Notes: generated by a model not told the origin, from the letters alone. Counted from the stretch's first letter, positions 8,753 to 17,167 are shown. The stretch: DNA of 64,000 nucleotides from CAVYXK01 sp963708245 (GCA_963708245.1 OY970201.1:682001-746000), one strand, 5' to 3'. A program made the numbers and translations.

Positions 8753-8767
8753 GTCCACATGGTGGAC
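8753..8767. promoter_or_regulatory. Palindromic operator candidate 1 (IclR site)
   Basis: GTCCACATGGTGGAC, with 6-bp perfect arms around ATG, lies between the divergent hydroxylase and IclR genes. It is 8 bp upstream of the IclR start codon and about 86 bp upstream of the hydroxylase ATG. An identical copy occurs at 9565-9579. Placement suggests control of both directions plus autorepression. Confidence 0.75.
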
Positions 8768-8775
8768 GCATCGCT

Positions 8776-9552
8776 ATGCACGCCAAACCGATCCGGTCCT
8801 TCACCCGCGGTCTCGCCGTGTTGTCGGTCCTCAACCGGCATGGCAGCGCCACGGCCCTGACCCTGGCGCGCGAGAGCGGCGTGCCGCGGGCCACCGTGTA
8901 CCGGTTGCTGGAGACGTTGCTGGAGGACGGCTACGTCGGACGCGGCACCGCCGACGAGCGCTTTCATCTCCGGCTCAAGGTGCGCAGCCTGGCGGAGGGC
9001 TTCGAGGACGAGCAGTGGATCACCACGATTGCCGGGCCGGCAGTCTCAGAGCTGACCCGGCGCATCTCCTGGCCGTGCGATGTCTCGACACTCCAGGGCC
9101 TCAAGATGGTGATCCATGAGACGACCCATCGCATCGCCCCGCTGTCGATCGACCGGAATATGGTCGGGCATGAGCTACCGCTTCTCGGCAGCGCGTCCGG
9201 TCTGGCTTACGTTTCCTTCGCGCCGAAGGAGGAGCGGGAGACCCTGCTGACCCTTTTGGCCCGGTCCAGCGATCCGCATGACGCTCTGGCACGCGATCCG
9301 GCTCAGGTGTCGCGCCTGATCGCCGCCACCCGGCGTCGCGGCTATGCGTTGCGGCAAGGGGGCCAGATCTGGCCGCACACTGGCTCTCTAGGCTTGCCGA
9401 TCCGTGTCGGGAGCCGCTTACTGGGCTGCATCACTACGATCTGGATGGCGCGAGTGATCAGCGCCGAAGAAGGCGTGCGCCGCTGCCTGGAGCCATTGCG
9501 CGAGACGCGGCAGCTCATTGAGCAGAGGCTGGCGGAAGCAAGGGGCGGATAA
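8776..9552 (+). CDS. IclR-family transcriptional regulator
   Basis: 258 residues. The N-terminal winged helix-turn-helix (about 8-65) contains RESGVPRATVYRLLETLLEDGYV. The C-terminal effector-binding GAF-like domain follows, with the typical ...ELPLLGSASGLAYVSF... and GSLGLPIRV segments. IclR members in this context (e.g. MhpR, PobR) sense the aromatic substrate. Divergence from the hydroxylase operon, an upstream palindrome and a copy of that palindrome before the adjacent transporter make it the likely local regulator of hydroxylase, dioxygenase, hydrolase and transporter. Whether it activates or represses is not evident. Confidence 0.92.
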   Translation: MHAKPIRSFTRGLAVLSVLNRHGSATALTLARESGVPRATVYRLLETLLEDGYVGRGTADERFHLRLKVRSLAEGFEDEQWITTIAGPAVSELTRRISWPCDVSTLQGLKMVIHETTHRIAPLSIDRNMVGHELPLLGSASGLAYVSFAPKEERETLLTLLARSSDPHDALARDPAQVSRLIAATRRRGYALRQGGQIWPHTGSLGLPIRVGSRLLGCITTIWMARVISAEEGVRRCLEPLRETRQLIEQRLAEARGG

Positions 9553-9564
9553 AGCACCCGCTCT

Positions 9565-9579
9565 GTCCACATGGTGGAC
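9565..9579. promoter_or_regulatory. Palindromic operator candidate 2 (IclR site)
   Basis: A second exact copy of GTCCACATGGTGGAC, 13 bp after the IclR stop codon and about 101 bp before the transporter ATG. It marks a separate promoter for the MFS gene under the same regulator. Confidence 0.75.
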
Positions 9580-9680
9580 CGATCGAACATGCTGCTCGCG
9601 CGCGGAAAGGCAACCTTCATGTATCGCCCCGCTGGTCGATACCGGCCAGTAGCTTGGTCATCCACGGAAGAAACAACACC

Positions 9681-11003
9681 ATGTTGCAGTCAACGCCAGC
9701 GGCTGTCGCCTTGCCCGCCCGTAATTTCACCCGAGCACAGTGGCGAGTCGTCACGCTTGCGAGCCTCGGAGGCTCGTTGGAGTTCTATGACTTCGTCATA
9801 TACGGGATCTTCGCGCACTACATCGCGCACCAGTTCTTTCCGGCGACAAATCCCTATGTCTCGCTGATCCTGTCCTTCTCGGTCCTGGGGATTGGCTTTC
9901 TCGCTCGACCGCTCGGCGGCATCGTGCTGAGTGGGCTGGGCGACCGTTTCGGCCGGCGGCCAGTGTTCTTAGGGTCGCTGTTCTGCACGACAGCCGCCAC
10001 CATTCTGATCGGCGTGCTGCCACCTTACGCAGTGTGGGGCCTGGCGGCGCCGATGCTGCTCGTCGGATTGCGCCTGGTGCAAGGGATGTGTCTTGGCGGC
10101 GAGTTGCCGGGGGCGCTGACCTACGCTGTAGAGGCTGCTCCGCAACGATCGGGCCTCGCCTGCGGCGTCATCATCCTGTGCGTCAACGCCGGCGTGCTCG
10201 TCGCCACGTTGGTCAACCTTGGAATTCAGCACGCGCTGCCGCCGGCCGATGTCGCCTCCTACGGCTGGCGGATTGCCTTCCTGCTGGGCGGCTTGATCGG
10301 TTGCGTCAGCTACCTGCTGCGCCGGTCCCTGGAGGAGTCGCCAGAATTCCTGCGCATGCATTCCCACGCCACTAGCCCGCTTTCCGAGGTACTGCGCGAG
10401 CATGGCAGAGCGGTGCTGATAGCGGCGGGCGTCGTGGCGGTGATCGGCGGCTTCAACGGCATGTTGTATGGGTTCGTCCCAGCGTACCTGGTGCAAAGCC
10501 TGCACTACGGTCCGTCCCAGACGGCGCTAGCAATGACGACCGCGCTGCTCGTCAGCTCCGCTGGGCTGATCGTGGCCGGATGGGCGGGAGACTATCTTCC
10601 GCCTCACCTCATCTTGCGGGTCGGGGCCGGCCTGCTGGCCGTGACAATCCTTCCGATCTGGTCGCTGATTGCCGCCGGCAGCGGGCACTTGGTTCTGTTA
10701 CTGGGCGCATTGTCGCTGGTGTTCTCCATTGCCAGTGGCATCTGGCCGAGCATCGTAGCCACTCTGTTCCCGACGCGGGTCCGGTTCAGCGGGATCGCGC
10801 TGTCCTACAATCTCTCAATCACCATCCTGTCCGGCTTCGCGCCGCTCGCCGCATCGGCCGTGATTGCGCGGACGGGCATGCTGACTGCGCCCGCGACCTA
10901 CATTGCAGCGTGCACTCTTCTGACCTTCGTCAGCACCTTCGCGGTGGCCCGGACGAGCGGCCATCCGGCCACGGTCCGTGAGCCGACACTAGTGAGTGGC
11001 TGA
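9681..11003 (+). CDS. MFS transporter, metabolite:H+ symporter type (aromatic acid uptake candidate)
   Basis: 440 residues with about twelve hydrophobic segments. The first-loop MFS signature is GLGDRFGRRPVFLGS, preceded by SLEFYDFVIYG, which is typical of the MHS (KgtP/ShiA-like) subfamily. The ATG at 9681 has GGAAG 9-14 bp upstream, so I prefer it to an in-frame ATG 27 bp earlier. It lies just downstream of the IclR gene with its own copy of the putative operator, so it probably imports the aromatic acid degraded by the divergent operon. It sits in the inner membrane; the substrate is inferred from context only. Confidence 0.88.
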   Translation: MLQSTPAAVALPARNFTRAQWRVVTLASLGGSLEFYDFVIYGIFAHYIAHQFFPATNPYVSLILSFSVLGIGFLARPLGGIVLSGLGDRFGRRPVFLGSLFCTTAATILIGVLPPYAVWGLAAPMLLVGLRLVQGMCLGGELPGALTYAVEAAPQRSGLACGVIILCVNAGVLVATLVNLGIQHALPPADVASYGWRIAFLLGGLIGCVSYLLRRSLEESPEFLRMHSHATSPLSEVLREHGRAVLIAAGVVAVIGGFNGMLYGFVPAYLVQSLHYGPSQTALAMTTALLVSSAGLIVAGWAGDYLPPHLILRVGAGLLAVTILPIWSLIAAGSGHLVLLLGALSLVFSIASGIWPSIVATLFPTRVRFSGIALSYNLSITILSGFAPLAASAVIARTGMLTAPATYIAACTLLTFVSTFAVARTSGHPATVREPTLVSG

Positions 11004-11038
11004 CCTGCGGACGATCGTGCGCGGGCCGGGATCGCGAC

Positions 11039-11056
11039 GCCCCGCTGTCGCGGGGC
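11039..11056. terminator. GC-rich hairpin between converging genes
   Basis: GCCCCGC and GCGGGGC form a perfect 7-bp stem with a TGTC loop, 36 bp after the transporter stop. It lacks a T-run, so it may act as a 3'-end stabiliser rather than a classic terminator. Confidence 0.4.
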
Positions 11057-11076
11057 CCGCGATCACAATGGGGATG

Positions 11077-11121
11077 TTATTCCTCCAGCGCGACGGGGTT
11101 GCGGAGGACCCCGACCGCCAA
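11077..11121 (-). pseudogene. Scrap of an FAH-family gene 3' end
   Basis: The minus strand encodes VGVLRNPVALEE followed by a stop. It closely matches the C-terminus of FAH-family proteins, such as the IGVLRNPVVAEV end of the intact gene at 6285-7139. Only about 12 codons are recognisable. It suggests that a second FAH gene once stood here. The match is short, so confidence is low. Confidence 0.35.
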
Positions 11122-11171
11122 CAGATGCGGATCGCGCCGGGTTGCTTGGCCGCCCGAAACGGGCGCGCGGC

Positions 11172-12170
11172 TCAGCTTCCGCGTCGCCGAGCTTGCGACA
11201 GCGTCAGCCCCAACGCTCCGAGCAGCACGGAGCCTGCGGTGATCAGGGCATTGCGATTCTCGGTGGCCCATAGCGTCAAAGCGCCAGTGCGGGCCTTATC
11301 GTCAAAGCTGCCATGGGCCCGCTGCCGACCAGGGACCGGGTGGAAGAGGTTGGCGGGCGCATCCGATGGCCGCGGCTCATCGCGCATTTGGCTGGTGTAG
11401 CCTGACCGTGCGAGGTAGCGGTCCAACAGCGCCGGCGCCACCTTATTGCCCAAGATCGCCTTCCAGCTCGACACGCCGAGCCAGATCTCTCGGCGCCCGC
11501 TGAAGGCAGCGAACACGATGGCGCGAGCCGCAACCTCCGGCTGATAGATCGGAGGCACGGGTTGCGCCTTGCGCGGCATGCGCGACAACGCCCAGTCGAA
11601 CTGCGGCGTATTAACCGCCGGGAGCTGCACCATGCACAGGTTGATCGACAGCCCGTCGTGCAGCAGCTCGCAGCGCAGGCTGTCGGTGAAGCCGCGGATC
11701 GCGAACTTGGCGCCGCAATAGGCCGACTGCAGCGGAATCGCGCGATAGCTCAGCGCCGATCCCACCTGTACGATCGACCCACGTGCGCGAGGCCGCATCC
11801 GCTTCAGCGCCGCCATCGTGCCGTACACCGTGCCAAGGTATGTCACCTCCGTCGCGTGGCGGAACTCGGCCGGCGTGATCGCGTGCACGGGGGCGAAGAT
11901 CGTCACCATCGCATCGTTCACCCAGACATCGATCGGCCCAAGCTCGCGCTCGATCTGCTCGGCCGCCGCCTCGACGGCGTCGGGGTCGGCTATGTCGGTG
12001 GCCACGGGACAGGCGCGCCTGCCATGCGCCCTGATTTCGCTCGCCGCCGCTTCCAGCCGGTCCGCATCGCGTGCCAATAGCCCAAGGTTGCAGCCACGCT
12101 CGGCAAAGGCGCGGGCGGCAGCTCGGCCCACGCCCGCCCCGGCGCCGGTGACCACGACAGTCGTGCTCAT
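11172..12170 (-). CDS. SDR-family oxidoreductase with C-terminal membrane-type tail
   Basis: 332 residues. It has a Rossmann NAD(P)-binding motif TGAGAGVG (8-15), an active-site Ser in VQVGSALSYR and the YxxxK pair in SAYCGAK. After the ~260-residue catalytic domain, a charged linker leads to a short hydrophobic C-terminal stretch (ALITAGSVLLGALGLTL). This long-tailed type is common near stress and aromatic genes; its substrate is unknown. The ATG has GGAGAGAGCA directly upstream. It is divergent from the small acidic protein gene at 12264. Confidence 0.85.
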   Translation of the reverse strand: MSTTVVVTGAGAGVGRAAARAFAERGCNLGLLARDADRLEAAASEIRAHGRRACPVATDIADPDAVEAAAEQIERELGPIDVWVNDAMVTIFAPVHAITPAEFRHATEVTYLGTVYGTMAALKRMRPRARGSIVQVGSALSYRAIPLQSAYCGAKFAIRGFTDSLRCELLHDGLSINLCMVQLPAVNTPQFDWALSRMPRKAQPVPPIYQPEVAARAIVFAAFSGRREIWLGVSSWKAILGNKVAPALLDRYLARSGYTSQMRDEPRPSDAPANLFHPVPGRQRAHGSFDDKARTGALTLWATENRNALITAGSVLLGALGLTLSQARRRGS

Positions 12171-12263
12171 TGCTCTCTCCTCTGGAGTCGCGCTGGTGCG
12201 GCCCCTGGCCGTGAACTGCTGGCCGCGCCAGGCGTTGCGGTCCGCACAGTTGAAGGAACAGCG

Positions 12264-12533
12264 ATGATGACCCCGGAGCACAGCGGAGCGAAGGACGACC
12301 GGTTGGACGAGACGTCGGCCGACAGCTTCCCGGCAAGCGACCCTCCGTCCCATTCGGGCATCACCGGGGCCGAGAAGCCAGGCCATCGGCCGGCTAGGCA
12401 ACCCCAGCCATCAAGGCAGCGAAGCGATCATGCTCGCCCGACCGGTCTGCCAACCTCTGATCGTCACGCGACCGAGACCGCGCATCAGTGGGAGGACGAG
12501 GAGCACCCGGGGCAGAAGCATCCAACCGGTTAA
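12264..12533 (+). CDS. Small acidic/hydrophilic protein with SFPASDPPS motif
   Basis: 89 residues with no signal peptide or membrane segment. Residues 12-35 carry DETSADSFPASDPPSHSGI, a motif I recognise from many short alphaproteobacterial proteins of unknown role, often near stress genes. The rest is low-complexity (Pro, Arg, His), so only the first ~36 residues are conserved-looking. AAGGAACAGCG precedes the ATG. It is divergent from the SDR gene and 58 bp before the kinase gene. Confidence 0.55.
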   Translation: MMTPEHSGAKDDRLDETSADSFPASDPPSHSGITGAEKPGHRPARQPQPSRQRSDHARPTGLPTSDRHATETAHQWEDEEHPGQKHPTG

Positions 12534-12590
12534 GCGCCGACCATTGCGCAGGGCTTGCCTGGCCGCGGCAGGTATTGCTTCCTCTGATGC

Positions 12591-13688
12591 ATGACCGCGC
12601 TGCGGGTGCTTGCGGATGACCTGACAGGAGCCCTGGACAGCGCGGCGCGGTTCGTGTCGGTCGAAGGACCGGCGCCGACGCCATGTGTGCCCACCTTCTG
12701 GAAGCCGCCCCGCGTGCTCTCCGGCCCTGCTGCGATCGATACCGGCACCCGCGAGTTGACCGCCGCCGATGCGCGGGCAATAGCCGACCGACTGGCCTGC
12801 TTACTCGACGATGCCGAGCCAGCCTTCAAGAAGATCGACAGCCTGCTGCGCGGCCATGTGGCCATGGAGGTTGCCGCCTGCCGGCGAGGCTTCGATCACG
12901 TCATCATTGCACCCGCCTTCCCGTTTCAGGGCCGGGTCACCCGGTCGGGCCGCCAGTTGGTGCGCGACCCAAACGGGTGGCGTCACGTCGGGCCCGATCT
13001 CTTGCCCGGGCTTGCAGCCGAGGGGATCGCAGTCACGCTGTGCCAGCCGGGGGAGGCAGCCCCTGCCGGCACCAGCCTCTGGGACGCGGAGACCGATGCC
13101 GACCTGGCAGCGGTGGTCGCGGCCGGTCGTGCTTTGCCAGGGCGTGTCCTTTGGTGCGGCAGCGGCGGCTTGGCCGGCGCGCTTGCCGGCGGGCTTCTCC
13201 CCCCGGTCCCCGTGCTGCGGCCTCCCCTCCTGGCGTTGATCGGCTCTGACCACCCGGCCTCGGTCGCGCAGCTTTCGGCGGCCTGGGCGTATGTGCACCG
13301 CATCGTCCGCGGCGACGCCGAGGAAGCCGCGCCGATCGCTCGCCGGCTGGCGCGTGCCAGTGCCGCCGTGGCGGTGGTGGCTCCCCCCGGCGCCGACCGT
13401 CCGACAGTGGGGCGGCACATCGCCGCCGCCTTCGCTGCGCTGCTGACATTCCTGGATCGTCCGGGCACTCTGTTCGTTGCTGGCGGCGAGACGCTGCGCC
13501 GGGTCTGCGATAGTCTCGGCGCCGAGCGGCTGGACGTGGATGGAGAGCTGGTCCCAGGCGTGCCAGCCTCGATCGTGCGCGGCGGGCGCTGGGGCGGGCT
13601 GCGCGTCATCTCCAAATCCGGTGCCTTTGGCGATGCCGGCCTGTTGCTGGGTCTGCTGCGGCCGGCGCGAGAAGGAGAGCCGCTATGA
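12591..13688 (+). CDS. Four-carbon acid sugar kinase (DUF1537 family, DtnK/OtnK-like)
   Basis: 365 residues. The N-terminal sugar-binding domain starts RVLADDLTGALDSA, the hallmark of this family, with FKKIDSLLRGHV further on. The C-terminal nucleotide domain contains FVAGGETLRRVCDSL and closes with SKSGAFGD. These kinases phosphorylate D-threonate, D-erythronate or L-threonate at C4. The stop overlaps the start of the PdxA-like gene (ATGA), so the two are translationally coupled. In characterised systems the DUF1537 kinase plus PdxA2 pair catabolises D-threonate to dihydroxyacetone phosphate. At 365 residues it is shorter than the typical ~420. Confidence 0.88.
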   Translation: MTALRVLADDLTGALDSAARFVSVEGPAPTPCVPTFWKPPRVLSGPAAIDTGTRELTAADARAIADRLACLLDDAEPAFKKIDSLLRGHVAMEVAACRRGFDHVIIAPAFPFQGRVTRSGRQLVRDPNGWRHVGPDLLPGLAAEGIAVTLCQPGEAAPAGTSLWDAETDADLAAVVAAGRALPGRVLWCGSGGLAGALAGGLLPPVPVLRPPLLALIGSDHPASVAQLSAAWAYVHRIVRGDAEEAAPIARRLARASAAVAVVAPPGADRPTVGRHIAAAFAALLTFLDRPGTLFVAGGETLRRVCDSLGAERLDVDGELVPGVPASIVRGGRWGGLRVISKSGAFGDAGLLLGLLRPAREGEPL

Positions 13689-14719
13689 GCGTTCATGTGC
13701 CCCACCTGGCGATCACCATGGGCGACCCGGCGGGGATTGGGCCGGAGATCGTCGTGAAGGCCTGCCGCCGGCTGCGACCGCGCATCGCCGCGGACGAGCT
13801 GCGCCTGTTGGTGGTTGGCCATCGCTCGGCCATGGAGGCGGCGGGTCGCCTGCTGGGCGAGCCGAATGGCTTGCCGGAGACCAAGGCAGATACGACGTGG
13901 CCACCTCTTGCGTTGTTGCCAGCCGGCGAGGAGCAGGAGCCAATCCCTCTTGCGGCGGTGTCAGCAGAGGCCGGGCGTTTCGCTTATCTCGCCGTGGAGC
14001 GCGCCGTCGCCCTCGCGCTGGAGGGGCGGATCGACGCCATCGTCACCGCCCCGTTGAACAAGGAAGCGCTCAACCTCGCCGGCTATCATTATGCCGGCCA
14101 CACCGACATGCTGGCGGCACTAACGGGGGCGAAAAGCTCGGTGATGCTGCTGGCACACGGTGACATGCGGGTGGGGCACGTCACGACCCACGTGGCGCTC
14201 GCCGACGTGCCCCGTCTGCTGACGCCGGAACGGCTGCGCCACACGATCGAGCTGACCTACCAGGCAGTGCGTGACCTGGGCGTGCCGCACCCGCGCCTGG
14301 CGGTGGCGGCGCTCAATCCGCACGCCGGAGAAGGCGGCATGTTCGGCCGGCAGGACATCGAGATCACCACCCCCGTGGTCGCTGCTTGCCGGTCCCAGGG
14401 CCTCGACGTCACCGGGCCCGTGCCCGGCGACACCGTGTTTGTGAAGCTGCGGGCGCGGCAGTTTGATGCCGTGGTGGCGATGTACCACGACCAGGGGCAC
14501 ATCCCGGTTAAGCTGCTGGGCTTCGACGTGGATCCGGCGACCGGGACATGGCGAGCGCTGTCGGGGGTGAACATCACTCTCGGACTGCCGGTGATCCGAA
14601 CCTCGGTCGATCACGGCACGGCATTCGACATTGCCGGGAAAGGCGTGGCCAGCGAAGAGAGCCTGATCGAGGCGATCGATTACGCGCTTCGCCTGGCAGC
14701 CGGGCGGCAGGGCCAATGA
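13685..14719 (+). CDS. pdxA2: PdxA-family 4-phospho-D-threonate (or 4-hydroxythreonine-4-phosphate) 3-dehydrogenase
   Basis: 344 residues. MGDPAGIGPEI at the N-terminus and the metal-binding histidines in AGHTDMLA, HVALADV and MYHDQGHIPVK are diagnostic of PdxA. It performs NAD-dependent oxidation and decarboxylation of a 4-phosphorylated C4 acid. The 4-bp overlap with a DUF1537 kinase points to the catabolic PdxA2 role, not pyridoxal phosphate synthesis, although the fold alone cannot exclude PdxA. No dedicated transporter or regulator is adjacent, which is unusual for such operons. Confidence 0.88.
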   Translation: MSVHVPHLAITMGDPAGIGPEIVVKACRRLRPRIAADELRLLVVGHRSAMEAAGRLLGEPNGLPETKADTTWPPLALLPAGEEQEPIPLAAVSAEAGRFAYLAVERAVALALEGRIDAIVTAPLNKEALNLAGYHYAGHTDMLAALTGAKSSVMLLAHGDMRVGHVTTHVALADVPRLLTPERLRHTIELTYQAVRDLGVPHPRLAVAALNPHAGEGGMFGRQDIEITTPVVAACRSQGLDVTGPVPGDTVFVKLRARQFDAVVAMYHDQGHIPVKLLGFDVDPATGTWRALSGVNITLGLPVIRTSVDHGTAFDIAGKGVASEESLIEAIDYALRLAAGRQGQ

Positions 14720-14904
14720 CGCGAGTCGGCAGGCAGTACCCTGGGCTCCGACTCGGGGATCGCCGCGCGGCAGCGCGGCGGGTGAGGGTGCCGCGCCAAG
14801 GCTGCGACTCATTTACCGGGCGTTCATCGGTAGCGCCAAGTCTGAAGGGTGTCGGCCCGTCTGATACCAGCGGCCCTGTTCGATGGACCACCTTCGAACC
14901 GAAT

Positions 14905-15060
14905 CGGGCGAACCGGCTTCACAAAATTCGTCTGATGATCGACGACTTCAAGTATCGCTTCATTGAGCAACCCGGCGGCTGGATTGGCAAGAAGACCCAC
15001 CCGGACGCGCCGGTTCTCGTGAACCTGCGCCTGGATCCCTTCGAAGATCGCGGAAGCCAT
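14905..15060 (+). pseudogene. Arylsulfatase C-terminal fragment
   Basis: Within a 455-bp stretch without an intact gene, one frame reads IRLMIDDFKYRFIEQPGGWI, then VNLRLDPFE, matching the near-C-terminal strand region of bacterial arylsulfatases (DYKYRFxxQPxGW...xNLRLDPFE). The upstream catalytic domain, with its Cys/Ser-x-Pro-x-Arg motif, is absent and the frame diverges after LDPFE. I infer a decayed sulfatase relic of which only the last beta-sheet region survives. Confidence 0.6.
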
Positions 15061-15174
15061 GGCGCGACACGGACAGTAGCTCGGGGTTTCGCACCCAGCC
15101 CGAGGCACGCCGCCACCGAGCAGTCGATGACGCAGGCTGACACCTGGCGTATGTACTGAACTGGGACATGAACC

Positions 15175-15723
15175 ATGAGCAGCCAAACTGGGTCTCATAT
15201 GACCGTCGCCAAAAAGCTTCGTCACGAGCTGCAAGAATATGCGCTGATATCCGCATATCTGTTTGTCTGCTTCGGTGCGCTCATTCTCTACAAGATGGCT
15301 ATTCTCCGTGGGCAGGGAATCAGCTATGCTCTGTATGGGTCAGCGCTCATTAAGGCGGTGATCCTGGCAAAATTCATACTGATAGGACATGTATTACGGA
15401 TCGGGGATAGATACTCGGAACGCAGGTTCGTTCAAGTCATTGCTTACAAGTCGTTGTTCTTTCTGGTGATGCTTCTTGTCCTCTCAGTCATCGAGGAAGC
15501 AGTCGTCGGGGTCATTCATGGGCGGACGATCGCTGCTTCACTCGCTGAGGTTGCGGGGGGCACGTTGCTGCAGATTCTCGCCAGCTGCCTGATCATGCTG
15601 CTGATCCTCGTTCCGTACCTGACATTCAGAGAACTGAACGAGGTCCTGGGTGAAGGAAGACTCCAGCAGATTCTGTTCGAATACCGCACCGGACCCCTGC
15701 CCGCCACTCATCGGGAGCGGTAA
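15175..15723 (+). CDS. Conserved integral membrane protein, function unknown
   Basis: 182 residues with four hydrophobic segments: about 25-45, 58-75, 95-112 and 130-150. Charged cytosolic ends begin VAKKLRHELQEYA and end FRELNEVLGEGRLQQILFEYR. No catalytic motif is seen. The codon use is less GC-biased than in neighbouring genes (ATT, TCT, AAA codons are frequent), compatible with transfer. It stands alone between the sulfatase relic and the LssY-like gene. Confidence 0.7.
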   Translation: MSSQTGSHMTVAKKLRHELQEYALISAYLFVCFGALILYKMAILRGQGISYALYGSALIKAVILAKFILIGHVLRIGDRYSERRFVQVIAYKSLFFLVMLLVLSVIEEAVVGVIHGRTIAASLAEVAGGTLLQILASCLIMLLILVPYLTFRELNEVLGEGRLQQILFEYRTGPLPATHRER

Positions 15724-15931
15724 CAGGGTTAGCCCCGTCCAGATTGGCGGCCCCAGTTCGCAGGAGCGAGTCCCCGAATTTCGCCCTGGCTAGCTTGGCC
15801 AGACTGCGACGGCTTCGAACAGCAGCTTGCCACCCCGAGCGGGGGTAGCCGGGCTGCCCACCCGAACCGCCGGAGTCGACCGAAAGGCGACATCTGCCTG
15901 GCGCGGATCTCAATCCGTGCCAGTCGGGGTG

Positions 15932-16756
15932 TCACGCTTCCACTAGGCTCGCCACACTGACTTCCCCATCGGTTACGTAGCGATTGACGCGTTCGACGGG
16001 CAGCTGCTGGCCGGATTTATAGGATGTCACCTCTGCGATGACCCGATGTTTCATCAACTCCGCTACGATATAGTCCCGTTCAGCATTTGTATCCGAATCA
16101 GTAGAGTGGGTGATCTGGAAGGTCAGTTGGGTCAAGGAGAGACCGGTATCCTTGGTGCCGGCTCCGACCCACAGAACGCACGCAGCCTCCGGTGGCCGGT
16201 CGGTGTTTAGCCAGAAGGCGGCTGTTCCCACCGTGTCCTCGGCATGTGCAAGGGCCAATGCCCAAAATCGTATGTGATGGCGCTTCCGCGGGCTGTCGTC
16301 GATCGACCTCTGGAAACCGATGTCTTGTCCCCGTCCGAAAAGATAAAGCGTGCTAAATGGGGCAGTCGGATAAGGAGCATTCAAAACGAATGCCCTGATC
16401 ATGCGCCACGAGCTTGCCAAACCCAACTGATCAGCCTCTGACCAGCCGACGGTTGCAAAGGCGGAGCGAAGCTGTCGGAGCGTGCCTATAAGCACGACAT
16501 TGACGGGGTCGCCGGGTAAACCGTCGCCAGTCGTTGTAAAACGAGGCACATGTTTGCGCTGCAGGATTTTAAGGCCCATGCGAACGGCACGCGGCAGGAT
16601 GATATATGCCGCGAGGCCGTACGTGACCCCCAAAGCCAGAATCCATGGGAGCCTGTGGTCCGCAAATTTGAAGACCACAAAGACAATCAGCCAGACACTA
16701 AAGACTCCCAACCCGAGGATCAGTAAGCGCTGCAATAATCGTATCAGTAGCCTCAC
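15932..16756 (-). CDS. LssY C-terminal domain membrane protein
   Basis: 274 residues. Two membrane segments in the first ~60 residues are followed by the LssY C-terminal domain: GDPVNVVLIGTLRQLRSAF, APYPTAPFSTLYLFGRGQD, PRKRHHIRFWAL and ITHSTDSDTNAERDYI. LssY was first named in the Legionella lss secretion locus, where the domain follows a PAP2-type region; here the domain stands alone with its own anchor. It is probably membrane-attached. The biochemical role is unknown. Codon use is AT-richer than the flanks, as in the gene at 15175. Confidence 0.8.
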   Translation of the reverse strand: MRLLIRLLQRLLILGLGVFSVWLIVFVVFKFADHRLPWILALGVTYGLAAYIILPRAVRMGLKILQRKHVPRFTTTGDGLPGDPVNVVLIGTLRQLRSAFATVGWSEADQLGLASSWRMIRAFVLNAPYPTAPFSTLYLFGRGQDIGFQRSIDDSPRKRHHIRFWALALAHAEDTVGTAAFWLNTDRPPEAACVLWVGAGTKDTGLSLTQLTFQITHSTDSDTNAERDYIVAELMKHRVIAEVTSYKSGQQLPVERVNRYVTDGEVSVASLVEA

Positions 16757-17112
16757 GATCCAGCTTCCCGAGGCTCGACGATAGAGATTGGTGACGCGAG
16801 ACTTCTCATTGACACGCGGCCGTCCCGACCTGACGCGTTTGGATTGGGCTCGCTATCGACGCACGGATCCATCTGTGAGGCAAGCGGTTGCTATCAGGAC
16901 CAGAGGGGAGCCACCGTAGGAAACTTCGCGCCCTTCGCGTAAGTCCCAGGAGCAAAAATCGGGCCGCTTTATAATTTCGGGCTGTTTCACCATGCAGAGG
17001 CGTCGTTCAGTTGGCTCCGATCGAGATTCGCACAGGTGTGCCGGGCGCGCGGCCTAAGGCCACCCCCGCCTGGTCAATGACGAACTCTCGCAGGCAACGT
17101 TGCGCGGCTAAA
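16757..17112. other. Intergenic stretch without recognisable gene
   Basis: No reading frame resembling a known family was found in either strand, and no clear promoter or repeat. It separates the start of the LssY-like gene from the 3' end of the ferritin-like gene. Confidence 0.5.
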
Positions 17113-17143
17113 CCCTGATCGCTTCAGCATGAGGCGATCAGGG
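17113..17143 (-). terminator. Hairpin downstream of the ferritin-like gene
   Basis: CCCTGATCGC (17113-17122) and GCGATCAGGG (17134-17143) form a perfect 10-bp stem with an 11-nt loop, 25 bp past the stop at 17168. On the minus strand the following bases are TTTA, a weak T-run, so termination is plausible. Confidence 0.55.
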
Positions 17144-17167
17144 TCTACTTCGAATGTGACCGCGCCC

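Noticed and set aside
5275..11003. Complete meta-cleavage pathway
   Set aside because: No hydratase, aldolase or acetaldehyde dehydrogenase genes are present, so only the upper steps are encoded here.
14720..15174. Minus-strand frames opposite the sulfatase relic as a gene
   Set aside because: They have no family resemblance and sit antisense to a recognisable protein remnant.
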